Assembly: GCA_037139195.1 (NCBI GenBank)
Contig: JBAXGW010000010.1
Coordinates: 1 to 64,000, forward strand
DNA from: JBAXGW01 sp037139195
GTDB lineage: Bacteria; Bacteroidota; Bacteroidia; Bacteroidales; JAHJDW01
Direction: 5' to 3'
DNA length: 64,000 bases
The notes beneath the pieces are model-generated. The model made no database searches. It was not told where the DNA came from and saw only the letters and a program-made list of their open reading frames with translations. Shown one piece after another: positions 1 to 7,064 of the stretch. Positions within the stretch are counted from its first letter, which is position 1. Each line of letters starts with the position of its first letter. The position numbers and the translations under genes are program-made.

Positions 1-35
1 TCCATCCCCTAAAGATAGGCATTTTTTAAGATGAG

Positions 36-236
36 CTAAGGGGATACCCAGTTAACTTTATTCCCATCTATGTATTTTTTAAGATTATTTAGTTTCAGCC
101 CATCAAGGTTTTCATTATCAATTTCCCTCCAATTAATAATCTCAGAAAAATCATTTATTTTAGACCATTTATTAATTTCTCCTTTACCTTTGATAGAATC
201 TTTATACAAATCCCAAACATATTTATTAAATCTCAT
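36..236 (-). CDS. Small hypothetical protein, possibly the frameshifted start of a longer gene
   Basis: This is a 66-residue ORF of no recognised family. It is polar, rich in Lys, Asn, Asp and Trp, and has no signal peptide or membrane segment. It begins at an ATG 21 nt downstream (in its own direction) of the ATPase gene and so could be co-transcribed with it. The reading frame ends at a TAG at 36-38. In a neighbouring frame the sequence stays open from about position 45 to the window edge and reads LAHLKKCLSLGDG, which looks protein-like. The junction is a CCCC run. The gene may therefore continue beyond the window with a frameshift or a sequencing error. Function unknown. Confidence 0.45.
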   Translation of the reverse strand: MRFNKYVWDLYKDSIKGKGEINKWSKINDFSEIINWREIDNENLDGLKLNNLKKYIDGNKVNWVSP

Positions 237-257
237 AAAATTCTCCTATTAAAATTT

Positions 258-1466
258 CTATTTCCCCTCCATTAAAAACTCCTTAATATTTTGCCATTTC
301 ACGCCCTTATAGTTTGTGTCAAAGCCACTATCGAGCGAAAGAACAATTTTTGGAAAATGATTATCGATATTTTCAAGAGATTTGTATTCTCTGTCTATTA
401 CTTTTGGGTCGTTTAGCGTAGTGCAAACTTGAATGTACATTCTTTCATTCGATTTTTCAGCTATGAAATCAATTTCTAAGTCATTATATTTGCCAATATT
501 AATGGCGTATCCTCTCGACATTAACTCATGAAAAACAAGATTTTCTAATTGTCCAGATATGCCTTCTGGTGTATAACCAATAGTACCAAAACGGAATCCT
601 ATATCACTTAAATAATACTTTTCTAGACTTTCTAATAATCGTTTCCCTTTTACATCAAATCGTTTTACTTGATATGCAAAAATTGAATTACATAAATAAT
701 TAATATAATTCTGAACTGTATCTACAGATGTTTTTCGCTGTTGAGATTTAATAAATTCACTAATTTTATTAGCAGAAGTGATATTTCCACAATTTGAGAT
801 TAAAAATTCAGTAATCTTTTCTAATAAATACGCATCTCTGAGATTGTATCTTACAATAACATCTTTTAATATTATTGTGCTATACAGCGATTGAATGTAT
901 TGCTTTACGACATTATCATCCCATGGCAATGCGTGAATCCCAGGAAAACCACCATATCTTAAATATTTTTCAAATGAATCATTAAGATTATATTCACGTC
1001 CCGTTTGTGAACTTAATAGGTTAAATTCAGAAAAAGTTAAGGTTTGCATTTTTACTTCAATATACCTACCAGCTAATAATGTTGCTAATTCCGAAGATAA
1101 CAGTCTTGCATTAGATCCAGTTATATAAATATCAGTTTTTTTCTCTGCTAACAATGATGCAATGGTTTTCTCCCATTGGTCAACCTCTTGCACCTCATCA
1201 ATAAATAAATAATGAATTTTGCTACTAGAAAGTTTTGCTTTTACATATTTATCTAAATCTAAATAGTTTTTAATGTTGTCAAAATCTATGAGTTCTTTAT
1301 TAATATAAATTATTCTCTCTGATTTTATTCCATTTTCTTCCAAATTAGACATCAACTGAGTTAAAAGAGTGCTCTTCCCGCATCTCCTAACTCCTGTAAT
1401 TGCTTTTATTAAGGGTTTATCAATAAAAGGCTTAATTGAATTTATATATTGATTTCGATTTAACAT
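258..1466 (-). CDS. AAA-type ATPase with DUF4143 C-terminal domain
   Basis: This 402-residue protein is a stand-alone P-loop ATPase of the AAA_14/DUF4143 class. Walker A is GVRRCGKST (residues 25-33). Walker B is FIDEVQ (88-93). A sensor-like TGSNA lies at 116-120. The C-terminal half matches the DUF4143 pattern, including a late LENLVFHEL segment and a nuclease-like EIDFIAEK segment. The family is very common in Bacteroidetes, occurs in many copies per genome and has no settled function; DNA or toxin-antitoxin-like roles have been suggested. Length is normal. A -7 box (1483-1490) fits a short leader, and three TATCGA palindromes lie just upstream, the first where the -33 element should be. 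Regulation through those sites is inference. Confidence 0.9.
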   Translation of the reverse strand: MLNRNQYINSIKPFIDKPLIKAITGVRRCGKSTLLTQLMSNLEENGIKSERIIYINKELIDFDNIKNYLDLDKYVKAKLSSSKIHYLFIDEVQEVDQWEKTIASLLAEKKTDIYITGSNARLLSSELATLLAGRYIEVKMQTLTFSEFNLLSSQTGREYNLNDSFEKYLRYGGFPGIHALPWDDNVVKQYIQSLYSTIILKDVIVRYNLRDAYLLEKITEFLISNCGNITSANKISEFIKSQQRKTSVDTVQNYINYLCNSIFAYQVKRFDVKGKRLLESLEKYYLSDIGFRFGTIGYTPEGISGQLENLVFHELMSRGYAINIGKYNDLEIDFIAEKSNERMYIQVCTTLNDPKVIDREYKSLENIDNHFPKIVLSLDSGFDTNYKGVKWQNIKEFLMEGK

Positions 1467-1482
1467 AAAAGAAATATTTATG

Positions 1483-1490
1483 CAAATATA
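1483..1490 (-). promoter_or_regulatory. -7 promoter box of the DUF4143 ATPase gene
   Basis: On the minus strand this reads TATATTTG, an exact match to the Bacteroidetes TAnnTTTG -7 element. It lies 17 nt before the ATG at 1466, which predicts a leader of about 10 nt. No TTTG is seen at -33; that position is occupied by the 1498-1521 palindrome. Confidence 0.55.
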
Positions 1491-1497
1491 GTATTTT

Positions 1498-1521
1498 TTT
1501 TATCGATTACAGTCGATAAAA
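1498..1521. promoter_or_regulatory. Operator-like palindrome 1 (TATCGA-N6-TCGATA)
   Basis: Perfect inverted repeat with 9-bp arms, TTTTATCGA and TCGATAAAA, around a 6-nt spacer (TTACAG). It covers the -33 region of the ATPase promoter, so a bound protein could block or recruit polymerase. Related copies lie at 1541-1558 and 1581-1598. Confidence 0.6.
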
Positions 1522-1540
1522 CTCAAATTATTTTATATTT

Positions 1541-1558
1541 TATCGAGTATAGTCGATA
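1541..1558. promoter_or_regulatory. Operator-like palindrome 2 (TATCGA-N6-TCGATA)
   Basis: Reads TATCGA-GTATAG-TCGATA. Six-base arms and a six-base spacer repeat the design of the 1498-1521 site, with the same ends and a different spacer. Confidence 0.6.
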
Positions 1559-1568
1559 TACTTTGTTT

Positions 1569-1598
1569 TATCGAATACTTTTTCGAGTATAATCGATG
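1569..1598. promoter_or_regulatory. Operator-like half-site plus degenerate palindrome 3
   Basis: A half-site TATCGAATAC at 1569-1578 is followed by TTTCGA-GTATAA-TCGATG at 1581-1598. The latter keeps the TCGA-GTATA-TCGA core of palindrome 2 with decayed ends. It ends 3 nt before the stop codon of the next minus-strand gene. Confidence 0.5.
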
Positions 1599-1601
1599 AA
1601 A

Positions 1602-1970
1602 TTAATATTTCACATTAAAACCCATATCAGCCGAATCGCTAATATTTCCCTTAGTATCTTTTAGTTTTATATTTGTAATCCAAACTTGCGTAGGTTTTTT
1701 CATTTTCAATGTGCCTATCAAACTTATTGGTATTAAATTGCCTTCCACTTTAATGATCTTCTTGCCCGAAGCAGTCTCAAAGGTAACCTCATAACTTATT
1801 ACGGTATATCCTTCTTGGCTTACAGCAAGCGTGTTTCCTTCAAGTGTATTGATAGAAACAGTTTCGGCACATCCTGTTTTTAAATGACCATAAGGCTTAG
1901 TAGCTTCTTGTGAAAAAAGATGAGAACTTAACAAAACAACGAAAAATAAAATCAAGAGTTTAAATTTCAT
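1602..1970 (-). CDS. Small secreted protein, weakly like the GldM C-terminal domain
   Basis: About 122 residues from the ATG at 1970; an in-frame start three codons earlier would only add residues ahead of the signal peptide. The N-terminus is a clear signal peptide (MKFKLLILFFVVLLSSHLFSQ) with cleavage expected after SQ. The mature part has alternating beta-strand character and a pattern (conserved-looking KKIIKVEGN, then IGTLKM, then WITNIKLKDTKGN) that recalls the last domain of the gliding/T9SS protein GldM. This is a weak resemblance, not an assignment. No partner T9SS gene is adjacent. Probably a periplasmic or surface beta-domain protein of unknown role. Confidence 0.6.
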   Translation of the reverse strand: MKFKLLILFFVVLLSSHLFSQEATKPYGHLKTGCAETVSINTLEGNTLAVSQEGYTVISYEVTFETASGKKIIKVEGNLIPISLIGTLKMKKPTQVWITNIKLKDTKGNISDSADMGFNVKY

Positions 1971-2031
1971 AGCAAACAATATAAAGTTATTAATTTCTAA
2001 ATTTAAGAAATTTTTATTTAATAAAAACGAT

Positions 2032-2039
2032 TATTTTTG
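2032..2039 (+). promoter_or_regulatory. -7 promoter box of the Ldh-family dehydrogenase gene
   Basis: TATTTTTG matches TAnnTTTG and lies 17 nt before the ATG at 2057. No good -33 TTTG is seen, only an AT-rich stretch. Confidence 0.5.
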
Positions 2040-2056
2040 CATAAAACTTATCCGCT

Positions 2057-3133
2057 ATGAACTATCAATCAAACGACATAAAAAGCTTGATCCGTTCTAT
2101 CTTCAAAAAGATGAATTGCTCAGATGCAGACACACAAATAATTGCCGACGTACTTGTAGAAGCAGAACTTAGAGGCATTTCATCTCATGGAATTATTCGT
2201 ATTACTGATTATTATAATCTTTGGAAAGTAGGCAGAGCCAATGCAAAACCAAACGTTAGAGTTGTTTACGAAACGCCAAGTACTGCAGTTGTTGATGGTG
2301 ACGGTGCTTTTGGAATGATTGCAGCTCATTACGCCATGCAAATTGCAATTGAAAAGGCTAAAATAGCAGGAACTGGCTGGGTAAGCGTTAAAAACTCAAA
2401 TCACTACGGAATTGCTGGATATTATGCAATGATGGCATTAAAAAATGATATGATTGGAATGGCAATGACCAATGCAAATCCGCTAGTTGCACCAACATTT
2501 TCAACTGCTCAAATGCTTGGTACAAACCCAATAGCAGTAGCTATTCCAGCAAAAGAACAACCAGCTTATGTTGCTGATTTTGCTACTACGCCAATAGCTC
2601 GTGGCAAGTTGGCAATAATGGCAAAGAAAGGCGATAAATCTCCGCTTGGTTTTGTTCAGGATAAAGATGGCAATGCTTCTGATAATCCTGATATTTTAAA
2701 AGAAGGCGGTTCTATGCTTACACTTGGAGGTGATTACGTTCATGGAAGCCATAAAGGGTATTGCTTAAGTTCTATAGTAGATATTTTTTCGGCAGTGCTT
2801 TCTGGGGCTAATTTCGGACCTTTTGTTCCACCATCAGTAGCATATTTGCCAGTTCTTGAGAAAAAAGTGGGCGAAGGCACAGGCCATTTCTTCGGTGCAA
2901 TGCGTATAGATGCATTTCAGCCAGCAAGTGAAATAAAAGCTAAAATGGATGAGTGGATTCTTACATTCCGCAATGCTAAACCTGCAAAAGGATATGAAAA
3001 AGTTTTAATACCAGGTGATATTGAAAGAGAACTTACCGAAAAACAATTAATTGAAGGATTCCCAGTTTTACCAGTCGTTATAAATGAATTGAAAACAATT
3101 GCTGAAGAATTGGGAGTTGTAACAGCTTTGTAG
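2057..3133 (+). CDS. Ldh-family NAD(P)-dependent malate/lactate-type dehydrogenase
   Basis: This 358-residue protein belongs to the Ldh_2 (malate/L-lactate/ureidoglycolate dehydrogenase) superfamily, which is unrelated to classical Rossmann LDH/MDH. The family's catalytic SSHG motif is near residue 44, SNHYG near 116, and the GTNPIAVAIP segment near 155. These enzymes reversibly oxidise 2-hydroxyacids with NAD or NADP in the cytoplasm. The substrate cannot be told from sequence; malate or sulfolactate-type substrates are the usual guesses. Length is full. The gene is alone on the plus strand between minus-strand genes. Its TAG stop overlaps the first heptad of the repeat element at 3133-3208. 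Confidence 0.9.
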   Translation: MNYQSNDIKSLIRSIFKKMNCSDADTQIIADVLVEAELRGISSHGIIRITDYYNLWKVGRANAKPNVRVVYETPSTAVVDGDGAFGMIAAHYAMQIAIEKAKIAGTGWVSVKNSNHYGIAGYYAMMALKNDMIGMAMTNANPLVAPTFSTAQMLGTNPIAVAIPAKEQPAYVADFATTPIARGKLAIMAKKGDKSPLGFVQDKDGNASDNPDILKEGGSMLTLGGDYVHGSHKGYCLSSIVDIFSAVLSGANFGPFVPPSVAYLPVLEKKVGEGTGHFFGAMRIDAFQPASEIKAKMDEWILTFRNAKPAKGYEKVLIPGDIERELTEKQLIEGFPVLPVVINELKTIAEELGVVTAL

Positions 3134-3208
3134 GTTAAGGGTAAACGATGCAATATAGGAAGGCAAGGGTTAGAAAGTCTTGAACCGTTTACCGTGCACC
3201 TTGAACCA
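3133..3208. repeat. Inverted heptad-repeat element 1
   Basis: GGT occurs at 3133 and 3140, with a GAT variant at 3147, and ACC occurs at 3184, 3191, 3198 and 3205. Every step within an arm is exactly 7 nt. The left arm is the imperfect complement of the right. The element fills the space between the converging dehydrogenase and mtgA genes and includes the G of the dehydrogenase stop codon. Related elements lie at 32139-32219, 33345-33421 and 47282-47312. Confidence 0.7.
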
Positions 3209-3988
3209 TTAAAATTTAACAGGTCCAGTTTTCCCCATATTATTTAATATCCACTGCGAATGGCGAGCCACTTTTGGTGATTTCTTTATTGGCGACCATT
3301 TTCGTGGGGCAGGCACAACTGCGGCAATAGCTGCAGCTTCTGCATTTGTAAGGTCTTTGGCTGGTTTATGATAATAATATTCAGATGCCGCTTCAATGCC
3401 ATAAACTCCATTTCCAAATTCAATAACATTAAGATAAACCTCCATTATACGTTCCTTACTCCAAAAAACCTCAATCAACAAAGTAAAGTAAGCTTCCAAG
3501 CCTTTGCGAACCCAATCGCGATGAGGCCATAAAAAAACATTTTTAGCCGTTTGCTGACTTATAGTACTTGCTCCTTTTACAACTCTAACATTTTCCTTTG
3601 CATTATGTGCTGCGGCTTTTTGTATCGCTTTAAAGTCAAAACCAAAATGCTCTTTGAAATTTTGATCTTCTGAAGTCATAATTGCGATAATAATTTTTGG
3701 AGAAATTTCCTCTATTGGCTTCCACGTTTTGTCAATCTTCATTTCTTTGCCATCAAATTTCATCTGAACCGCTCTTATAACCATCAGTGGCGTAAAAGGA
3801 GGATTAACAAATCTGAAAAAAATTACTGAAAAAATGCTTAGAATAAAGAAAATTAGCGCGGCATACTTAACAAATTTAATAAACTTACTAAATCTTACTT
3901 TAAACCTGCTAGCACCCGAAGTCTTTTTCTTAGCAACGGGTTTTGATGACTTAGCGGATTTTAAATTATTTAAGGGTTTTACTGCCAT
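3209..3988 (-). CDS. mtgA: Monofunctional peptidoglycan glycosyltransferase MtgA
   Basis: GT51-family transglycosylase that polymerises lipid II into glycan strands at the inner membrane. From the ATG at 3988 it has 259 residues; a TTG four codons upstream is in frame but inside the rpe end. A basic cytoplasmic tail precedes one membrane anchor (FVKYAALIFFILSIFSVIFF). The GT51 motifs follow: EDQNFKEHFGFD with the catalytic Glu, then GASTISQQTAKNVFL, RKGLEAYFTLLIE and WSKERIMEVYLNVIEFGNG. There is no transpeptidase domain, which makes it monofunctional. It starts 2 nt after the rpe stop codon, so the two genes are almost certainly co-transcribed. Confidence 0.93.
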   Translation of the reverse strand: MAVKPLNNLKSAKSSKPVAKKKTSGASRFKVRFSKFIKFVKYAALIFFILSIFSVIFFRFVNPPFTPLMVIRAVQMKFDGKEMKIDKTWKPIEEISPKIIIAIMTSEDQNFKEHFGFDFKAIQKAAAHNAKENVRVVKGASTISQQTAKNVFLWPHRDWVRKGLEAYFTLLIEVFWSKERIMEVYLNVIEFGNGVYGIEAASEYYYHKPAKDLTNAEAAAIAAVVPAPRKWSPIKKSPKVARHSQWILNNMGKTGPVKF

Positions 3989-3990
3989 AC

Positions 3991-4647
3991 TTATTTGCAA
4001 TTCTTGAGTTCTGAAATTGTTTGCATAGGATTGCTTGACGAAAACACATAGTTTCCAGCAACTAATGCGTCTGCACCTGTTTCAACAAGCTTCTTCGCAT
4101 TTTTACCATCAACACCTCCATCTATCTGTATAATACATTTTGAACCTTTTGCACTGATCATTTCTTTTAATTCAGCAATTTTATTATATGTATTTTCAAT
4201 AAATTTCTGACCGCCAAAACCAGGATTAACAGACATTAGCAAAACTAAATCTAAATCGCAAATCATATCTTTTAATAAAGATACTGGAGTGTGCGGATTT
4301 AAAACCACTCCTGCTTTCATTTTGTTTTCTTTAATTTTTGCAATCACTCTGTTTAAATGAGTACAAGCTTCGTAATGCACAGTAATTACATCAGCACCAA
4401 CAGCAGCAAATGTTTCAATATATCTATCAGGGTCAACAATCATTAAATGTACATCTAATACTTTTTTTGTGGCCTGACGAATATGCTTAATAACAGGCAT
4501 TCCGAATGAAATATTTGGAACAAATACACCATCCATCACATCGATATGAATCCATTGTGCTTCGCTTTGGTTGAGCATTTCAATATCTTTACCTAATTGC
4601 AAGAAATTTGCAGATAAAAGAGATGGAGATATTATTATTTCAGACAT
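3991..4647 (-). CDS. rpe: Ribulose-phosphate 3-epimerase
   Basis: This 218-residue TIM-barrel enzyme interconverts ribulose 5-phosphate and xylulose 5-phosphate in the pentose phosphate pathway. It shows the family signatures: SPSLLSANFLQLG at the N-terminus, HIDVMDGVFVPNISFG with the metal-binding His and Asp, DVHLMI, LMSVNPGFGGQKF, and the late QIDGGV segment with the second catalytic Asp. Length is standard. It is the first gene of a two-gene unit with mtgA, a neighbour pairing without obvious functional logic. A terminator of the gene upstream lies between the two transcription units. Confidence 0.96.
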   Translation of the reverse strand: MSEIIISPSLLSANFLQLGKDIEMLNQSEAQWIHIDVMDGVFVPNISFGMPVIKHIRQATKKVLDVHLMIVDPDRYIETFAAVGADVITVHYEACTHLNRVIAKIKENKMKAGVVLNPHTPVSLLKDMICDLDLVLLMSVNPGFGGQKFIENTYNKIAELKEMISAKGSKCIIQIDGGVDGKNAKKLVETGADALVAGNYVFSSSNPMQTISELKNCK

Positions 4648-4680
4648 ATTCTATTTTTTTTTGCAAAAATACAAAAAAGA

Positions 4681-4714
4681 ATAAAGCCAATAAACTTTTG
4701 TTTACTGGCTTTAT
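4681..4714 (-). terminator. Intrinsic terminator of the 4736-5125 lipoprotein gene
   Basis: Inverted repeat with arms around AAAGCCAATAAAC and GTTTACTGGCTTT and a short T-rich loop. On the minus strand it is followed by a T-rich run (TATTCTTTTTT). It lies 22 nt after the gene's stop. Confidence 0.7.
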
Positions 4715-4735
4715 TATCATTTAATTGTTGAAAAA

Positions 4736-5125
4736 TCATTTAAGATTTCCACTTGGTGGTTTCAACCAAATTGATTCAGTTGCAAATGTTTCAAAAACTG
4801 GCACTTCAATTACAGATGGATATCTCCAAGCCCAGATAAAACCAGAATAGTAAGTACATAAACCTGCTAATAAAGTAACTGCATCGAATTTCCTTGAAGC
4901 TTTTATACTCCCAATTTCAGTGTTATTAACTTGAGCAATTATTTGAGCTTTATGCGGCACTCCTATTCTTTTTATTTTTACTGTACCTTTTCCCTTGCAA
5001 ACGCCATCAACAAATATATCAGCATCGGTTCTTTTGCATGTAACTATTGTTGCTCCACAACTAGAAAGCATTAAGGTTATTATAAACAGGAGGCAACTTT
5101 TCTTGATAATAGTTATTGTTTTCAT
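4736..5125 (-). CDS. Small putative lipoprotein with PEGA-like segment
   Basis: 129 residues. The N-terminus is a lipoprotein signal peptide with lipobox LSSC, so lipidation at Cys23 is expected. The mature part begins ATIVTCKRTDADIFVDGVCKGKGTVKI, which resembles the DADVYVDG...G pattern of PEGA-type carbohydrate or envelope-associated beta domains. A hydrophobic stretch (VTLLAGLCTYYSGFIWAW) near residue 90 could be a membrane hairpin. It follows the 5175-6134 gene by 49 nt on the same strand and is probably in one unit with it. Function unknown. Confidence 0.7.
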   Translation of the reverse strand: MKTITIIKKSCLLFIITLMLSSCGATIVTCKRTDADIFVDGVCKGKGTVKIKRIGVPHKAQIIAQVNNTEIGSIKASRKFDAVTLLAGLCTYYSGFIWAWRYPSVIEVPVFETFATESIWLKPPSGNLK

Positions 5126-5174
5126 CGTTATTAAGATTAAATTTAATATTTATTAACGTAATATTTGATTAAAT

Positions 5175-6134
5175 TTAGAAACTAATACCTACGCTCAACC
5201 TACAAATCGGCACATACTTATTGTTAATGTTGAATGCCGGAAGTGAAATAGTTCCTCCAATTCTCATTCCCACAGCGGCATTTCTCATCACAAGTGCCCC
5301 TCCAGAAGCAACTAATTCAAGTCCATTTGAATGTTGTCTATAGTAGGAATAGGAGCTAGAATTATTGTTAAAACTATAAGTGCTCATTCCTAATCCACCA
5401 CCAATATATGGTGTAATTCCTTTGCTTGTAAGTGGATAAAGCAATCCAACTTCCATTCTAGAGTACCTTTGTTCTCCCCATAAATAGCTTGCACTTATAT
5501 TAAAGATAAATTTTTTCACATCAAAAGATTTAGTATAACCCAAACCATTTAGAAATTGTGATTTAACAACAGAATTAGAAATAAAAGCACCCTCTATACT
5601 TATGATATTTCTAGATTGAGCAAAAAATGTTTTATTGGTAGCAGCTTCATAATCAGTAACTGTTGCAATATCGTTATCGATATGAGCTTTGCTTGTTGTT
5701 CCAATATTATTGGCAATTTTTTGCATTGATGGATCTAAATCCGACAAAGAATTAGCCTTAATAACATCATTCCAATAGAGCTTTCCGGTGGATGTTTCAT
5801 ACATTTTAACAGAAATAATTAATAAATTTCCTACTGCATTCATATCTCCTAATACAAAATAATTTGCTGAAATTTCAAATGCTTCCTTTTGAACTTTTAC
5901 GAGATTTAAATCAAAACTTGAAGTATCAATATAGTTTGACAAAATGACTTGATATCTATTAGTACTCTCGATGTATGTTTTCAGCATTTTAGTAGTGCTG
6001 ACTTTATAATCTGCATGTACACCTGAAATAGTAAAATATGGCATATAAATTTTTTCTTGCCCAAAAATATTTGAAGCTAGGAAAACGAGGATTGATAATG
6101 CTATTCCTCTGAAATTTTTAATTTGTGCTTTCAT
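5175..6134 (-). CDS. Secreted protein: CsgG-like N-terminal part plus outer-membrane barrel
   Basis: 319 residues with a signal peptide ending in FGQ (about residue 25). Residues 30-145 resemble the periplasmic alpha/beta domain of CsgG- or LpoB-like proteins: an IYMPYFTI strand, then NRYQVILSNYID, then YFVLGDMNAVGNLLIISVKMYETSTGKLYW. Residues 170-319 are amphipathic beta-strands with YIGGGLGM and a final aromatic-ended strand (CRLSVGISF), typical of a small outer-membrane beta-barrel. The domain order suggests an envelope stress or assembly sensor, but no family name can be assigned. It precedes a small lipoprotein gene. Confidence 0.65.
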   Translation of the reverse strand: MKAQIKNFRGIALSILVFLASNIFGQEKIYMPYFTISGVHADYKVSTTKMLKTYIESTNRYQVILSNYIDTSSFDLNLVKVQKEAFEISANYFVLGDMNAVGNLLIISVKMYETSTGKLYWNDVIKANSLSDLDPSMQKIANNIGTTSKAHIDNDIATVTDYEAATNKTFFAQSRNIISIEGAFISNSVVKSQFLNGLGYTKSFDVKKFIFNISASYLWGEQRYSRMEVGLLYPLTSKGITPYIGGGLGMSTYSFNNNSSSYSYYRQHSNGLELVASGGALVMRNAAVGMRIGGTISLPAFNINNKYVPICRLSVGISF

Positions 6135-6282
6135 GATATTAAGTTTTAGATTAGTTCGTAATTAATTATAAAGTAAAATTACACCATCTAAAACCTCTAT
6201 GAAAATTGATATTTGCAGAGTATTTAGCTCAATTTGCAAAATATAAAAAACAGAAATCAATTTTAACAATCAACAATAATTT

Positions 6283-6299
6283 TTTGCGATTTTCGCAAA
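6283..6299. repeat. Short palindrome in the 6135-6414 intergenic region
   Basis: TTTGCGA-TTT-TCGCAAA is a perfect 7-bp stem. It lies between the terminator of the thioredoxin-like gene and the start of the next minus-strand gene, so it could be an operator. No protein is suggested. Confidence 0.35.
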
Positions 6300-6362
6300 T
6301 CTAGAAGACAAATCTATAATTTTTGCAGATTTATTTATCTTTATTAAGGAATATTCAATAAA

Positions 6363-6394
6363 AAAAGGTCGACAAAATACACTGTCGACCTTTT
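6363..6394 (-). terminator. Intrinsic terminator of the thioredoxin-like gene
   Basis: Perfect 12-bp stem (AAAAGGTCGACA / TGTCGACCTTTT) with an 8-nt loop, 20 nt past the stop codon at 6415. The A/T-rich ends of the stem provide U-runs in both directions. Confidence 0.85.
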
Positions 6395-6414
6395 ATAAAT
6401 CTTGAGAATAAAAA

Positions 6415-6930
6415 CTATTGCTTTTTAATATATGTTTTGGGGTCAATTGCTGTTTTTGACCAATGATTTAAAACTCCAACAATTTTTTCTTCACTATAAC
6501 CTTTTCCTTCTTCGAGCAAACCTGTTTCTTGGATATGAATCAACTTGCCATTTTCATCTAAAATTAGCCATACTGGGTATCCAAAACGCTGCACTGGACC
6601 AAATTGAGAAAGAATCTCTTCGTTTTTATTGTCTTTGCTAAAATTAATCAAAGTAAAAACATAGTTCGCTTTTAGCGTAGAATCAACTTTTTGGTTTTTT
6701 GCACAAAACTCATGAAGTCGTAAACACCATATACACCAATTTCCTCCTACTTGAATAAGCACGTGTTTGTTTTGAGCTTTAGCCAAGCTTACAGCGCTAG
6801 CTAATTCTGCTTTTGCGTTGGCTTGAGGATTATATATTTTTGGTGGCAAGGAGTCTTTGGTTTGAGCTTTAACAGCAATAAAAGTGCAAAGAAGAAGCAA
6901 AAACAATGAATTCTTTATTATAGTTTTCAT
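6415..6930 (-). CDS. Periplasmic thioredoxin-fold protein
   Basis: 171 residues with a signal peptide (cleavage after VKAQ). The thioredoxin motif is WCIWC in GGNWCIWCLRLHEF near residue 67. The family's cis-proline is in FGYPVWLILDENGKL. It fits the Thioredoxin_7/DUF255-like group of secreted thiol proteins common in Bacteroidetes. A role in disulfide reduction or in heme or metal protein maturation in the periplasm is likely, but the partner is not visible. It is transcribed alone and ends at a strong hairpin terminator. Confidence 0.85.
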   Translation of the reverse strand: MKTIIKNSLFLLLLCTFIAVKAQTKDSLPPKIYNPQANAKAELASAVSLAKAQNKHVLIQVGGNWCIWCLRLHEFCAKNQKVDSTLKANYVFTLINFSKDNKNEEILSQFGPVQRFGYPVWLILDENGKLIHIQETGLLEEGKGYSEEKIVGVLNHWSKTAIDPKTYIKKQ

Positions 6931-7064
6931 AAAATTACATTTTTAATTAAGAATTCAAAGATACTGAAAAAACACAAAAAAAGAGAACTGATTGCTCAAT
7001 TCTCTTTCATCTCAATTAAAATTAATATTTCTTTCTCTAAAAATATTACAAAAGTTGTAGAAAA

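Noticed and set aside
1498..1598. A short CRISPR array in the TATCGA repeats
   Set aside because: The repeats are palindromes of 18-24 bp with 3-22 nt between them and no uniform spacer length, and no cas gene is near.
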